The position numbers were made by a program, and so were the translations under genes. From NCBI RefSeq assembly GCF_001544875.2, contig NZ_FCOA02000027.1, forward strand, positions 1-64,000: a DNA stretch of 64,000 nucleotides, given 5' to 3'. This DNA is from Caballeronia hypogeia (lineage in GTDB: Bacteria; Pseudomonadota; Gammaproteobacteria; Burkholderiales; Burkholderiaceae). How positions within the stretch are numbered: position 1 is the stretch's first letter; every line of letters begins with the position of its first letter. The notes beneath the pieces are model-generated. The model was not told where the DNA came from. It saw only the letters and a program-made list of their open reading frames with translations, and did not search any database. Below are positions 34,211-41,200 of the stretch, one piece after another.

Positions 34211-35188
34211 ATGCAAACCAGTTTGTTGAAGCCCAAGATCATTGCAGTTGAATCGCTTGGTGAGAACCACGCGAAAGTGGTTATGGAGCCGTTTGAACGC
34301 GGCTATGGCCACACCTTGGGTAACGCGCTTCGGCGCGTGCTGCTGTCGTCGATGATCGGCTACGCGCCGACCGAAGTGACGATCGCAGGCGTCGTGCACG
34401 AATACTCGACGCTCGATGGTGTGCAAGAGGATGTGGTCAACCTGCTGTTGAACCTGAAGGGCGTCGTCTTCAAGCTGCACAACCGCGACGAAGTCACGGT
34501 GACGCTGCGCAAGGAAGGCGAAGGCGTCGTCACGGCCGGCGATATCGAACTCGCGCACGACTGCGAGGTCATCAATCCGGAACACGTGATCGCGCACCTG
34601 TCGAAGGGCGGCAAGCTCGACGTTCAGATCAAGATTGAAAAGGGCCGCGGCTACGTGCCGGGCAACGTGCGTCGTTACGGCGAAGAGTCGGCGAAGATCA
34701 TCGGCCGCATCGTGCTGGACGCGTCGTTCTCGCCGGTTCGCCGCGTGAGCTATGCCGTGGAAAGCGCGCGTGTCGAACAGCGTACCGACCTCGACAAGCT
34801 CGTGATGAACATCGAGACCAACGGCGTGATTTCGCCGGAAGAAGCGATCCGCCAGTCGGCTCGCATTCTGGTCGATCAACTGTCCGTGTTCGCGGCGCTG
34901 GAAGGCACCGAAGCGGCAGCGGAAGCGCCGTCGCGCGCACCGCAGATCGATCCGATCCTGCTGCGTCCGGTCGATGACCTCGAACTCACGGTTCGTTCCG
35001 CGAACTGCCTGAAGGCCGAGAACATCTACTACATCGGCGATCTGATCCAGCGTACGGAAAACGAACTGCTGAAAACGCCGAATCTGGGCCGCAAGTCGCT
35101 GAACGAGATCAAGGAAGTGCTCGCTTCGCGTGGCCTGACGCTCGGTATGAAGCTCGAAAACTGGCCGCCGGCCGGTCTCGACAAGTAA
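34211..35188 (+). CDS. rpoA: DNA-directed RNA polymerase subunit alpha
   Basis: The alpha dimer is the scaffold for RNA polymerase assembly. The 325 residues have the N-terminal assembly domain (about 1-230, with GYGHTLGNALRRVLLSS near 36-52) and, after a linker near 231-248, the C-terminal DNA- and activator-binding domain (about 249-325, with LTVRSANCLKAENI and NLGRKSLNEIKEVLASRGL). AAAGGAAAA precedes the ATG. Confidence 0.99.
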   Translation: MQTSLLKPKIIAVESLGENHAKVVMEPFERGYGHTLGNALRRVLLSSMIGYAPTEVTIAGVVHEYSTLDGVQEDVVNLLLNLKGVVFKLHNRDEVTVTLRKEGEGVVTAGDIELAHDCEVINPEHVIAHLSKGGKLDVQIKIEKGRGYVPGNVRRYGEESAKIIGRIVLDASFSPVRRVSYAVESARVEQRTDLDKLVMNIETNGVISPEEAIRQSARILVDQLSVFAALEGTEAAAEAPSRAPQIDPILLRPVDDLELTVRSANCLKAENIYYIGDLIQRTENELLKTPNLGRKSLNEIKEVLASRGLTLGMKLENWPPAGLDK

Positions 35189-35207
35189 GACCAGAGTCGA
35201 AGCGTTG

Positions 35208-35246
35208 TTGTCAAAGACGCGGATTTTGCTTTAAAATCCGCGTCTT
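35208..35246 (+). promoter_or_regulatory. Promoter embedded in a hairpin upstream of rplQ
   Basis: TTGTCA (35208-35213) and TAAAAT (35232-35237) are 18 bases apart. The region from 35214 to 35246 is a perfect 14-base inverted repeat, AAGACGCGGATTTT and AAAATCCGCGTCTT, with a five-base loop, so most of the -10 lies in the right arm. TTGCTTTTC follows. This is the third example of the arrangement found before rplC and rplN. Confidence 0.6.
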
Positions 35247-35326
35247 GCTTTTCTCCGACCGGCCCGTGCCCCGAATCAGGGAGCAATAGAAGAGCTGGCT
35301 CTAAACTCGTTATAGGAAGCTGAAAA

Positions 35327-35722
35327 ATGCGTCACAAGCATGGTCTGCGGAAACTGAACCGCACGAGCAGCCATCGTCTGGCAATGCTCCGCAATATGTC
35401 GAATTCGCTCATCGAGCACGAAGTCATCAAGACGACGCTGCCGAAGGCCAAGGAACTGCGCAAGGTTGTCGAGCCCCTCATCACGCTGGGCAAGAAGCCG
35501 TCGCTCGCGAACCGCCGTCTGGCGTTCAACCGCCTGCGCGATCGTGATTCCGTCGCGAAGCTGTTCGACGTCCTCGGCCCGCGCTACGCGAACCGCCCGG
35601 GTGGCTACCTGAGCATCCTGAAGTTCGGTTTCCGCGTCGGCGACAACGCACCGATGGCGCTGGTCCAGCTGATGGATCGCCCGGAAGTCGAAGAGACGGA
35701 AGAAGTGCAAGAAGCGGAATAA
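35327..35722 (+). CDS. rplQ: 50S ribosomal protein L17
   Basis: L17 lies near the tunnel exit of the 50S subunit. 131 residues, MRHKHGLRKLNRTSSHRLAM at the start and an acidic C-terminal tail (EVEETEEVQEAE). Last gene of the alpha cluster; a strong terminator follows. Confidence 0.99.
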   Translation: MRHKHGLRKLNRTSSHRLAMLRNMSNSLIEHEVIKTTLPKAKELRKVVEPLITLGKKPSLANRRLAFNRLRDRDSVAKLFDVLGPRYANRPGGYLSILKFGFRVGDNAPMALVQLMDRPEVEETEEVQEAE

Positions 35723-35745
35723 ATCCCGTCTTCGGTTGTTAGTAG

Positions 35746-35775
35746 AAAGGCCAGGCTCGAAGTCTGGCCTTTTTG
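35746..35775 (+). terminator. Rho-independent terminator after rplQ
   Basis: AAGGCCAGGCT and AGTCTGGCCTT pair (one wobble) around CGA, followed by TTTTTG. It ends the long ribosomal protein cluster. Confidence 0.9.
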
Positions 35776-35890
35776 CTTTGTGCGTGTTCCATTTTTGCCG
35801 CGACCCTTCAGCGCGCCGGAGCGTAAAAGTGCGTGCCAGCCGCCGATGCTACGATACGTAATTGGCCTGCTCGCCTTCACGGAGTCCTGT

Positions 35891-36223
35891 GTGAACGTTC
35901 CCGTCGTTTTGATGTTGTCGACGCTGCCCGATGCCGCCGCAGCCGATGCGCTCGCGCAGGCGGTTCTGGAAACGCGGCTCGCCGCGTGCGTGACCAATCT
36001 GGGCGCGGTGTCGTCGCAATATCACTGGAAGGGCGCGCTGGAGTCGTCGCAGGAAGTGCAGTTGCTGTTCAAGACGAGCGTCGCGCGCAGCGATGAGTTG
36101 CAGCGCTTCATCGACGTCCGGCATCCGTATGAAACGCCCGAAATCCTCGTCTGGCAGGTCGATGCCTCGCCGGGCTACGGTCAGTGGGTCAACGTAGAAA
36201 CGCAGCGTCCTCTTCATGTTTGA
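35891..36223 (+). CDS. cutA: CutA1-type divalent cation tolerance protein
   Basis: CutA1 is a small trimeric protein linked to divalent metal tolerance; its exact biochemical role is unsettled. I chose GTG 35891 with GGAG at 35881-35884, giving 110 residues (VNVPVVLMLSTLPD). The family pattern is clear: CVTNLGAVSSQYHWKG, QLLFKTS, and HPYETPEILVWQVD near the C-terminus. The longer frame upstream to 35780 has no family similarity. It overlaps dsbD by eight bases, the same pairing seen in many Proteobacteria. Confidence 0.93.
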   Translation: MNVPVVLMLSTLPDAAAADALAQAVLETRLAACVTNLGAVSSQYHWKGALESSQEVQLLFKTSVARSDELQRFIDVRHPYETPEILVWQVDASPGYGQWVNVETQRPLHV

Positions 36224-38033
36224 GTTTTCTCGTCTCATCACGCGGCGGTTTTTCGGCGCGTTCCTGTTCCTGATCGCGTTCGCGCTGCTCTCCGGCGCCG
36301 CGCGCGCAGCCGACGATTTCCTCGATCCCGACGTCGCGTTCAAGTTCAGCGCGACCGAAAAGCCCGGCGAAATCGATGTCCGCTACAAGATCGCGGACGG
36401 CTATTACATGTACCGCGAGCGCTTCGCCTTCGCGGTGAAGAGCGGTGATGCGACGATCGGTGCGGCGCAATTGCCTGCCGGAAAGGTGCACTTCGATCAG
36501 ACGTTCAACAAGGACGTCGAGACGTATCGCGGCGAGTTGCTTATCCGCATTCCGGTCACGGAGGCGAAGGGTCCGTTCGAACTGGCGGTGACATCGCAAG
36601 GTTGCGCGGATCAGGGCATCTGTTATCCGCCGATGGAAAAGACGTATCGCGTGCGCGGCGATGCGCTTCAGCCGGCCGGTGTCGCTCCGAGCGCGCCCGC
36701 GACCGATTCGCAAACCTCGTGGTTCGAGCGCGTGACCAGCGCCGATTACGCGCAATCCATGCTCGAAGGCGGCGGATTTTTCACCATCGTCGGACTGTAT
36801 TTTCTGGCGGGCGTGGTGCTGAGCTTGTTGCCGTGCTCGTACCCGATGATCCCGATTCTTTCCGCGATCATCGTCGGCGAAGGCGCGCGCGTGACGCGTT
36901 CGCGCGGATTCGCGTTGTCGGTGTCGTATGTGATCGGCATGGCGCTCGTCTATACGGTGCTCGGCGTGGCCGCGGCGCTGATCGGCCAGAGTCTCGGTGC
37001 GTGGCTGCAGAATCCGTGGGTGCTCGGCGCATTCGGCGTGCTGCTCGCGGCGTTCGCGATCGCGCTGATTTCGGGCGTGGATATCGCTTTGCCGGCGCGC
37101 TGGCAGAGCGGCGTGAACGAGGCGTCGCAGAAGCGCAGCGGCGGCAAGTTCGCGGCGGTCGCGGTAATGGGCGCGCTTTCCGCGCTCGTTGTCGGCGCGT
37201 GCATGACGGCGCCGCTGTTCGCCGTACTCGCGTTCATCGCGCATACCGGCAACGCCGTGCTCGGCGGTTCGGCGCTCTTCGCGATGGGCGTCGGACTCGG
37301 CGTGCCGCTGCTGGTCATCGGATTGGGCGCGGGCGCGATCCTTCCGCGCGCCGGCGCGTGGATGGACGGCGTGAAGGTGTTCTTCGGCGTCGTCCTGCTT
37401 GCGGCGGCGCTGTGGATCGTGTGGCCGGTGCTCGGCGTCGTCGCGCAAATGCTGCTCGCGGCGCTCTGGCTGCTGATCGCGGCGGTGTCGCTAGGGCTGT
37501 TCGCGCCGGCTGCGTCGGGGAGCGTCTGGACGCGACTCGGACGCGGGCTCGGCGCCGCGTTCGCGATCTGGGGGGCAGCAGTGCTCGTCGGCCTCGCTGC
37601 GGGTTCCACGGATCCGCTGCGCCCGCTCGCGGTGCTGGCTTCACGCGGGGATTCATCGTCGGCCGCTAGCACGCAAGCGCAAGGACCGACGTTCGCGCCG
37701 GTGCGCTCATCATCGGAACTCGATTCGGCGGTCAAGGCTGCCGCGAAACCCGCGATGCTCGACTTCTACGCCGACTGGTGCGTGTCGTGCAAGGAAATGG
37801 AGAAGCTCACATTTTCCGACGCCCGCGTGCAGGCGCGTCTCGCGCAACTGAATCTCCTGCGCGCGGACGTCACCGCCAACAACACGGACGACCAGGCCCT
37901 GCTCAGGCGCTTCAAGCTGTTCGGCCCGCCCGGCATCATCTTTTTCGATGCGCAGGGCAACGAGGTTGCGCGCGTGGTTGGCTACGAGTCGGCGGACAGG
38001 TTCCTGAAGAGTCTCGACAAAGTCAGCGGATAA
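36216..38033 (+). CDS. dsbD: Thiol:disulfide interchange protein DsbD
   Basis: DsbD carries electrons from cytoplasmic thioredoxin across the inner membrane to periplasmic DsbC and the cytochrome c thiol pathway. The 605 residues show a signal peptide (1-31, cut after ARA), an N-terminal periplasmic domain with Cys130 and Cys136 (GCADQGICYPP), a transmembrane domain (about 190-470) with Cys207 and Cys329, and a C-terminal thioredoxin domain with Cys522-Val-Ser-Cys525 (DWCVSCKEME). All three redox pairs are intact. Its neighbours resB/ccsA and cytochrome c4 fit a role in cytochrome maturation. Confidence 0.97.
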   Translation: MFEFSRLITRRFFGAFLFLIAFALLSGAARAADDFLDPDVAFKFSATEKPGEIDVRYKIADGYYMYRERFAFAVKSGDATIGAAQLPAGKVHFDQTFNKDVETYRGELLIRIPVTEAKGPFELAVTSQGCADQGICYPPMEKTYRVRGDALQPAGVAPSAPATDSQTSWFERVTSADYAQSMLEGGGFFTIVGLYFLAGVVLSLLPCSYPMIPILSAIIVGEGARVTRSRGFALSVSYVIGMALVYTVLGVAAALIGQSLGAWLQNPWVLGAFGVLLAAFAIALISGVDIALPARWQSGVNEASQKRSGGKFAAVAVMGALSALVVGACMTAPLFAVLAFIAHTGNAVLGGSALFAMGVGLGVPLLVIGLGAGAILPRAGAWMDGVKVFFGVVLLAAALWIVWPVLGVVAQMLLAALWLLIAAVSLGLFAPAASGSVWTRLGRGLGAAFAIWGAAVLVGLAAGSTDPLRPLAVLASRGDSSSAASTQAQGPTFAPVRSSSELDSAVKAAAKPAMLDFYADWCVSCKEMEKLTFSDARVQARLAQLNLLRADVTANNTDDQALLRRFKLFGPPGIIFFDAQGNEVARVVGYESADRFLKSLDKVSG

Positions 38034-38035
38034 AC

Positions 38036-38070
38036 AAAAAGGGCGATGCATTCGACGCATCGCCCTTTTC
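38036..38070. terminator. Bidirectional terminator between dsbD and hemB
   Basis: GGGCGATGC and GCATCGCCC form a 9-base stem flanked by AAAAA on the left and TTTT on the right, so it can serve dsbD on the plus strand and hemB on the minus strand, which converge here. Confidence 0.9.
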
Positions 38071-38090
38071 ACATCCGACGCCCGGTCGTG

Positions 38091-39089
38091 TTACTTCGAC
38101 GCCCGCAGGATGCGCGCGGCGTCCAGCGCGAAGTACGTCAGCACGCCATCCGCGCCCGCGCGCTTGAACGCTAGCAGCGCTTCCATCATCACCTTGTCGT
38201 GATCGATCCAGCCGTTCTGTGCGGCGGCCTTGATCATCGCGTACTCGCCGCTCACCTGATACGCGTACGTCGGGAAGCGGAACTCGTCCTTCACGCGGCG
38301 CACGATATCGAGATACGGCATGCCGGGCTTGACCATCACCATGTCCGCGCCTTCCTCGATATCCATGCGCACTTCGCGCATCGCTTCGTCGGTGTTGGCG
38401 GGGTCCATCTGATACGTCATCTTGTTGCTCTTGCCCAGATTCGCGGCCGAGCCGACGGCATCGCGGAACGGGCCGTAGAACGCCGACGCGTATTTCGCCG
38501 CGTAAGCCATGATGCGCGTGTGGATATGGCCGTCGCTTTCCAGCATTTCGCGAATCGCGCCGATGCGCCCGTCCATCATGTCCGACGGCGCGACGATATC
38601 CACGCCCGCCTCAGCCTGCACGCGCGCCTGATCGACGAGGATTTCGCTCGTTTCGTCGTTCTTCACGTAGCCTTCTTCGTCGAGCACGCCGTCCTGGCCG
38701 TGGCTCGTGTACGGATCGAGCGCGACGTCGGTGAGCACGCCGAGCATCGGGAAGTTTTTCTTCAACTCGCGCACGGCGCGCGGAATCAGGCCTTCGGGAT
38801 TGGTGGCTTCGCGGCCATCCGGCGTCTTGAGCGACGGCTCGATAGCCGGGAACAGCGACAGCACCGGCACGCCCAGTTCGACGCACTGCTCGGCGACCTT
38901 CATCAGCAGGTCGACGGACGTGCGCTCGACGCCGGGCATCGACGCGACATCTTGCCGCACGTTCGTTCCCTCGACGATGAACACCGGATAAATGAGATCG
39001 TTCGTCGTGAGGACATTTTCGCGCATCAGCCGACGCGAGAAGTCATCGCGGCGCATGCGGCGCGGGCGATGGTGGGGATAGAAGCTCAT
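38091..39089 (-). CDS. hemB: Delta-aminolevulinic acid dehydratase (porphobilinogen synthase)
   Basis: HemB joins two 5-aminolevulinate molecules to porphobilinogen in haem and tetrapyrrole synthesis. The 332-residue protein has the two active-site lysines, Lys199 (AAKYASAFYGPFR) and Lys254 (VMVKPGMPYLD). The metal segment reads DVALDPYTSHGQDG (121-134), with Ala and Asp where the zinc enzyme has cysteines, so it is the magnesium-type enzyme. It is transcribed alone and converges with dsbD; haem demand from the nearby cytochrome genes makes the location sensible. Confidence 0.98.
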   Translation of the reverse strand: MSFYPHHRPRRMRRDDFSRRLMRENVLTTNDLIYPVFIVEGTNVRQDVASMPGVERTSVDLLMKVAEQCVELGVPVLSLFPAIEPSLKTPDGREATNPEGLIPRAVRELKKNFPMLGVLTDVALDPYTSHGQDGVLDEEGYVKNDETSEILVDQARVQAEAGVDIVAPSDMMDGRIGAIREMLESDGHIHTRIMAYAAKYASAFYGPFRDAVGSAANLGKSNKMTYQMDPANTDEAMREVRMDIEEGADMVMVKPGMPYLDIVRRVKDEFRFPTYAYQVSGEYAMIKAAAQNGWIDHDKVMMEALLAFKRAGADGVLTYFALDAARILRASK

Positions 39090-39181
39090 GGTTCGACTCG
39101 AATTGGATGGTCTTCAGGGGAGGTCGAAAACGTGTTTCGAAACGCGTAAAGCCTTGCCGAACAAGTACTTGGCGGCGTCTG

Positions 39182-39209
39182 AAACCGTTTTGAGACAATG
39201 GTATATCAT
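39182..39209 (+). promoter_or_regulatory. Putative promoter for a small RNA
   Basis: TGGTATATC (TG at 39199-39200, TATATC at 39202-39207) resembles an extended -10 element, with CTGAAA at 39179-39184 as a weak -35, 17 bases upstream. It overlaps a short inverted repeat GGTAT-ATC-ATACC (39200-39212). A start near 39214 would give the structured RNA described next. Confidence 0.35.
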
Positions 39210-39213
39210 ACCG

Positions 39214-39319
39214 ATCGAGCGAGGCGCTTGCCGCCGGACTCCCCGCTTCTCCTCCCTGAGCGGGTGCCTGTCGATATTCGATTAGGCTATTAACCCGCCG
39301 TCATGCGGCGGGTTTTTTT
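39214..39319 (+). ncRNA. Candidate small regulatory RNA between hemB and engB
   Basis: Both neighbouring genes lie on the minus strand, yet the gap holds a plus-strand terminator and two further hairpins in a row. Hairpin 1: CCCGCT/AGCGGG (39242-39264) displays the loop TCTCCTCCCTG, complementary to Shine-Dalgarno sequences. Hairpin 2: GCCT-TCGA/TCGA-AGGC (39266-39287). Hairpin 3: the terminator at 39292-39319. No credible protein is encoded. CU-rich loops of this kind are known in small RNAs of several alpha- and betaproteobacteria. The 5' end is a guess; I could not match it to a named RNA family. Confidence 0.5.
39292..39319 (+). terminator. Rho-independent terminator on the plus strand
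   Basis: AACCCGCCG and CGGCGGGTT form a perfect 9-base stem around TCATG, followed by seven T residues on the plus strand. The minus-strand side has only a two-T tail, so it is a poor terminator for engB. It is orphaned with respect to annotated genes, which supports the small RNA call. Confidence 0.85.
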
Positions 39320-39342
39320 ATGCCGCCGCCATTCGGCGAACG

Positions 39343-40005
39343 TCACTCGGCGGCGTCTTCTTCCGCGTTCTTGCCCGCTTCCTCAGGGATCAGCCAGCTT
39401 TCGATCTTTTCATGCGCTTCATCGAGACCCACGCGCTTCATCGCGGAGAAAAGCTGCGTGGTCAGCTCGCCGCGATAACCCGCGTCCCTGAATTCAGCGA
39501 AAGACTTCTTGGTCGCGCGCAGGGCGTTGGTCATCTCCTGTCGCGTCAATTTGTCGCATTTTGTGAGGAGCGCGTGGATCGGCTTACCGGTGGGCGCGAA
39601 CCAGTCGATCATGATGCGATCGAGATCGGTCAGCGGGCGGCGCGAATCCATCATCAGGATCATGCCGCACAGTTGCGCGCGGCTCTGCAGATACGTGGAC
39701 AGCAGCCGTTGCCAGTGCTCTTTCGCGGCGCCCGGCACTTCGGCGTAACCGTAGCCCGGAAGATCGACGAGAAAGCCGGTCGGCGCGTCTTGCGGGCCGA
39801 CCGAAAAGTAATTGATGTGCTGCGTGCGCCCCGGTGTCTTGCTCGCGAACGCGAGCCGCTTCTGGTTGCACAACACGTTGATAGCGGTCGATTTACCCGC
39901 GTTGGAACGTCCACCAAAGGCGATTTCGGGCTGCGGCGTGGGCGGCAGGTCGCGCAGATGATTGACGGTCGTGAAGAAGCGGGATTGGTGAAGCAGAAAT
40001 GACAT
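39343..40005 (-). CDS. engB: Ribosome biogenesis GTP-binding protein EngB (YsxC/YihA)
   Basis: EngB is a TrmE-Era-type GTPase needed for late 50S subunit assembly. I chose the start at 40005 (MSFLLHQSRFFTTVNHLRDL), giving 220 residues as in relatives; the frame is open 46 codons upstream but that part is not conserved. GTPase motifs: GGRSNAGKST (31-40), TPGRTQHIN, DLPGYGYA, TKCDKL. The C-terminus is acidic (NAEEDAAE). No terminator on the minus strand is obvious before hemB. Confidence 0.96.
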   Translation of the reverse strand: MSFLLHQSRFFTTVNHLRDLPPTPQPEIAFGGRSNAGKSTAINVLCNQKRLAFASKTPGRTQHINYFSVGPQDAPTGFLVDLPGYGYAEVPGAAKEHWQRLLSTYLQSRAQLCGMILMMDSRRPLTDLDRIMIDWFAPTGKPIHALLTKCDKLTRQEMTNALRATKKSFAEFRDAGYRGELTTQLFSAMKRVGLDEAHEKIESWLIPEEAGKNAEEDAAE

Positions 40006-40355
40006 TGGCGGACCCAATCGAGTGAGGGGTGAATACCAGAAGCCTTGAGAAGCCGGCGAATACTGGGCATGCCCCGACTGGCGTCTTTGCGTGTAGCGGG
40101 TTATTGTACAATACGACGGATTTTTAAAGATCAGCACGGGCACGCAAGACCCACGCCGCAGGCTTCACCCACAGCTTTGCACGGGATCGGAGTAAGGCGC
40201 TAAAGCGCCAACTCTTATCGACAGGAGCGAGACAGTTTCGGGGCACTTTTTGAGCCTCTTCGTTCAGCGAGTTCGGGTATCTTGCGGCGATAATCGGTCG
40301 CCGTCGTTTTTTGCAGAACCTCACATTCTCACAAGACGAAAAACAGGGTACGCGA
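40006..40355. other. Divergent intergenic region engB / cytochrome c4
   Basis: 350 bases between divergent genes with no credible reading frame. It contains a perfect 12-base palindrome TATTGTACAATA at 40102-40113, which supplies a TACAAT -10-like hexamer in both directions; no convincing -35 lies at the right distance for either. The stretch from 40140 to 40340 shows nothing recognisable. Confidence 0.5.
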
Positions 40356-41030
40356 ATGAACCGACTGTACAGGTCTCTGGTGGTGATTCGGGCAGCGGCG
40401 GCTTTCGGTGCAGGTTTGAGTGGTTTAGCGGTAGCGGTGTCAGCGAGCGCGGCGGAACCCGCGCAACCGGCGAAGCCGGATGTGGCGAGGGGGCAGGCCA
40501 TCGCAACCCAGGTGTGCGCGGCGTGTCACGCAGCGGACGGAAACAGTGCCGGAGCGGCGTTTCCGAAACTCGCGGGCCAGCACGCGGAATACATCGTCAA
40601 GCAACTGAAGGATTACAAGACGCAGCCGGGCGCGAAGGCACCGGCGCGCAACAATCCGATCATGGCGGGCATAGCGGGCGCGCTGTCGGATCAGGACATG
40701 TTGAACGTCGCGACATACTTCTCCCAGCAGAAGGCCAAGCCCAACTACGCGCGCGACAAGAATGACGTCGCGCTGGGTCAGAAGATTTATCGCGGCGGCA
40801 TCGCGGACAAGGGCGTGCCGGCGTGCGCGGCGTGCCACGGCGCGACGGGCATGGGCATTCCGGTGCAGTATCCGCGGCTGTCGTGGCAGTGGGGCGATTA
40901 CACGGTGGCCCAGTTGAACGCCTTCGCATCGGGGCAGCGCAACAACAGCGAGCCGATGCACCAGATTTCCTCGCGCCTGAACGAAGCGGAGATGAAGGCG
41001 GTGGCGGATTACATCGCCGGTTTGCATTAA
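40356..41030 (+). CDS. Dihaem cytochrome c4-type protein
   Basis: Periplasmic electron carrier of the cytochrome c4 family, commonly delivering electrons to terminal oxidases. I chose ATG 40356 (MNRLYRSLVV), giving 224 residues with a signal peptide of about 32 (cut near ASA-AEP). Two CxxCH haem sites are present: CAACH at 54-58 and a second CAACH near 157-161, each with a downstream Met (NNPIMAG; NSEPMHQ) as likely axial ligand. It lies directly upstream of the resB-ccsA haem-attachment genes, which fits. Confidence 0.93.
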   Translation: MNRLYRSLVVIRAAAAFGAGLSGLAVAVSASAAEPAQPAKPDVARGQAIATQVCAACHAADGNSAGAAFPKLAGQHAEYIVKQLKDYKTQPGAKAPARNNPIMAGIAGALSDQDMLNVATYFSQQKAKPNYARDKNDVALGQKIYRGGIADKGVPACAACHGATGMGIPVQYPRLSWQWGDYTVAQLNAFASGQRNNSEPMHQISSRLNEAEMKAVADYIAGLH

Positions 41031-41130
41031 CCGCAGCAAGCAGCGTCCAGCGGTTCCCAGCCAACACGGGAGCCGCCCACAAACACGAAGCCGGTCCCGG
41101 ATATCCGAGAAGACCGGCGCGAAAACAAGA

Positions 41131-41180
41131 AAAGGGTGGGACGTCGGTCTGTCAGACCGCCAGCGTCTCCACCCTTTTTT
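41131..41180 (+). terminator. Rho-independent terminator after the cytochrome c4 gene
   Basis: AAAGGGTGG (41131-41139) and CCACCCTTT (41069 frame: 41169-41177) pair as the base of a long hairpin whose upper part includes GGTCTG/CAGACC; TTTTTT follows. It ends only about 20 bases before the resB start. Confidence 0.85.
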
Positions 41181-41200
41181 GCTGTCCAGTCGGAGTTTGA

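Noticed and set aside
39088..39285. 65-codon plus-strand frame in the hemB-engB gap
   Set aside because: No ribosome-binding site, no similarity, and it overlaps the start of hemB; the structured RNA explains the region better.
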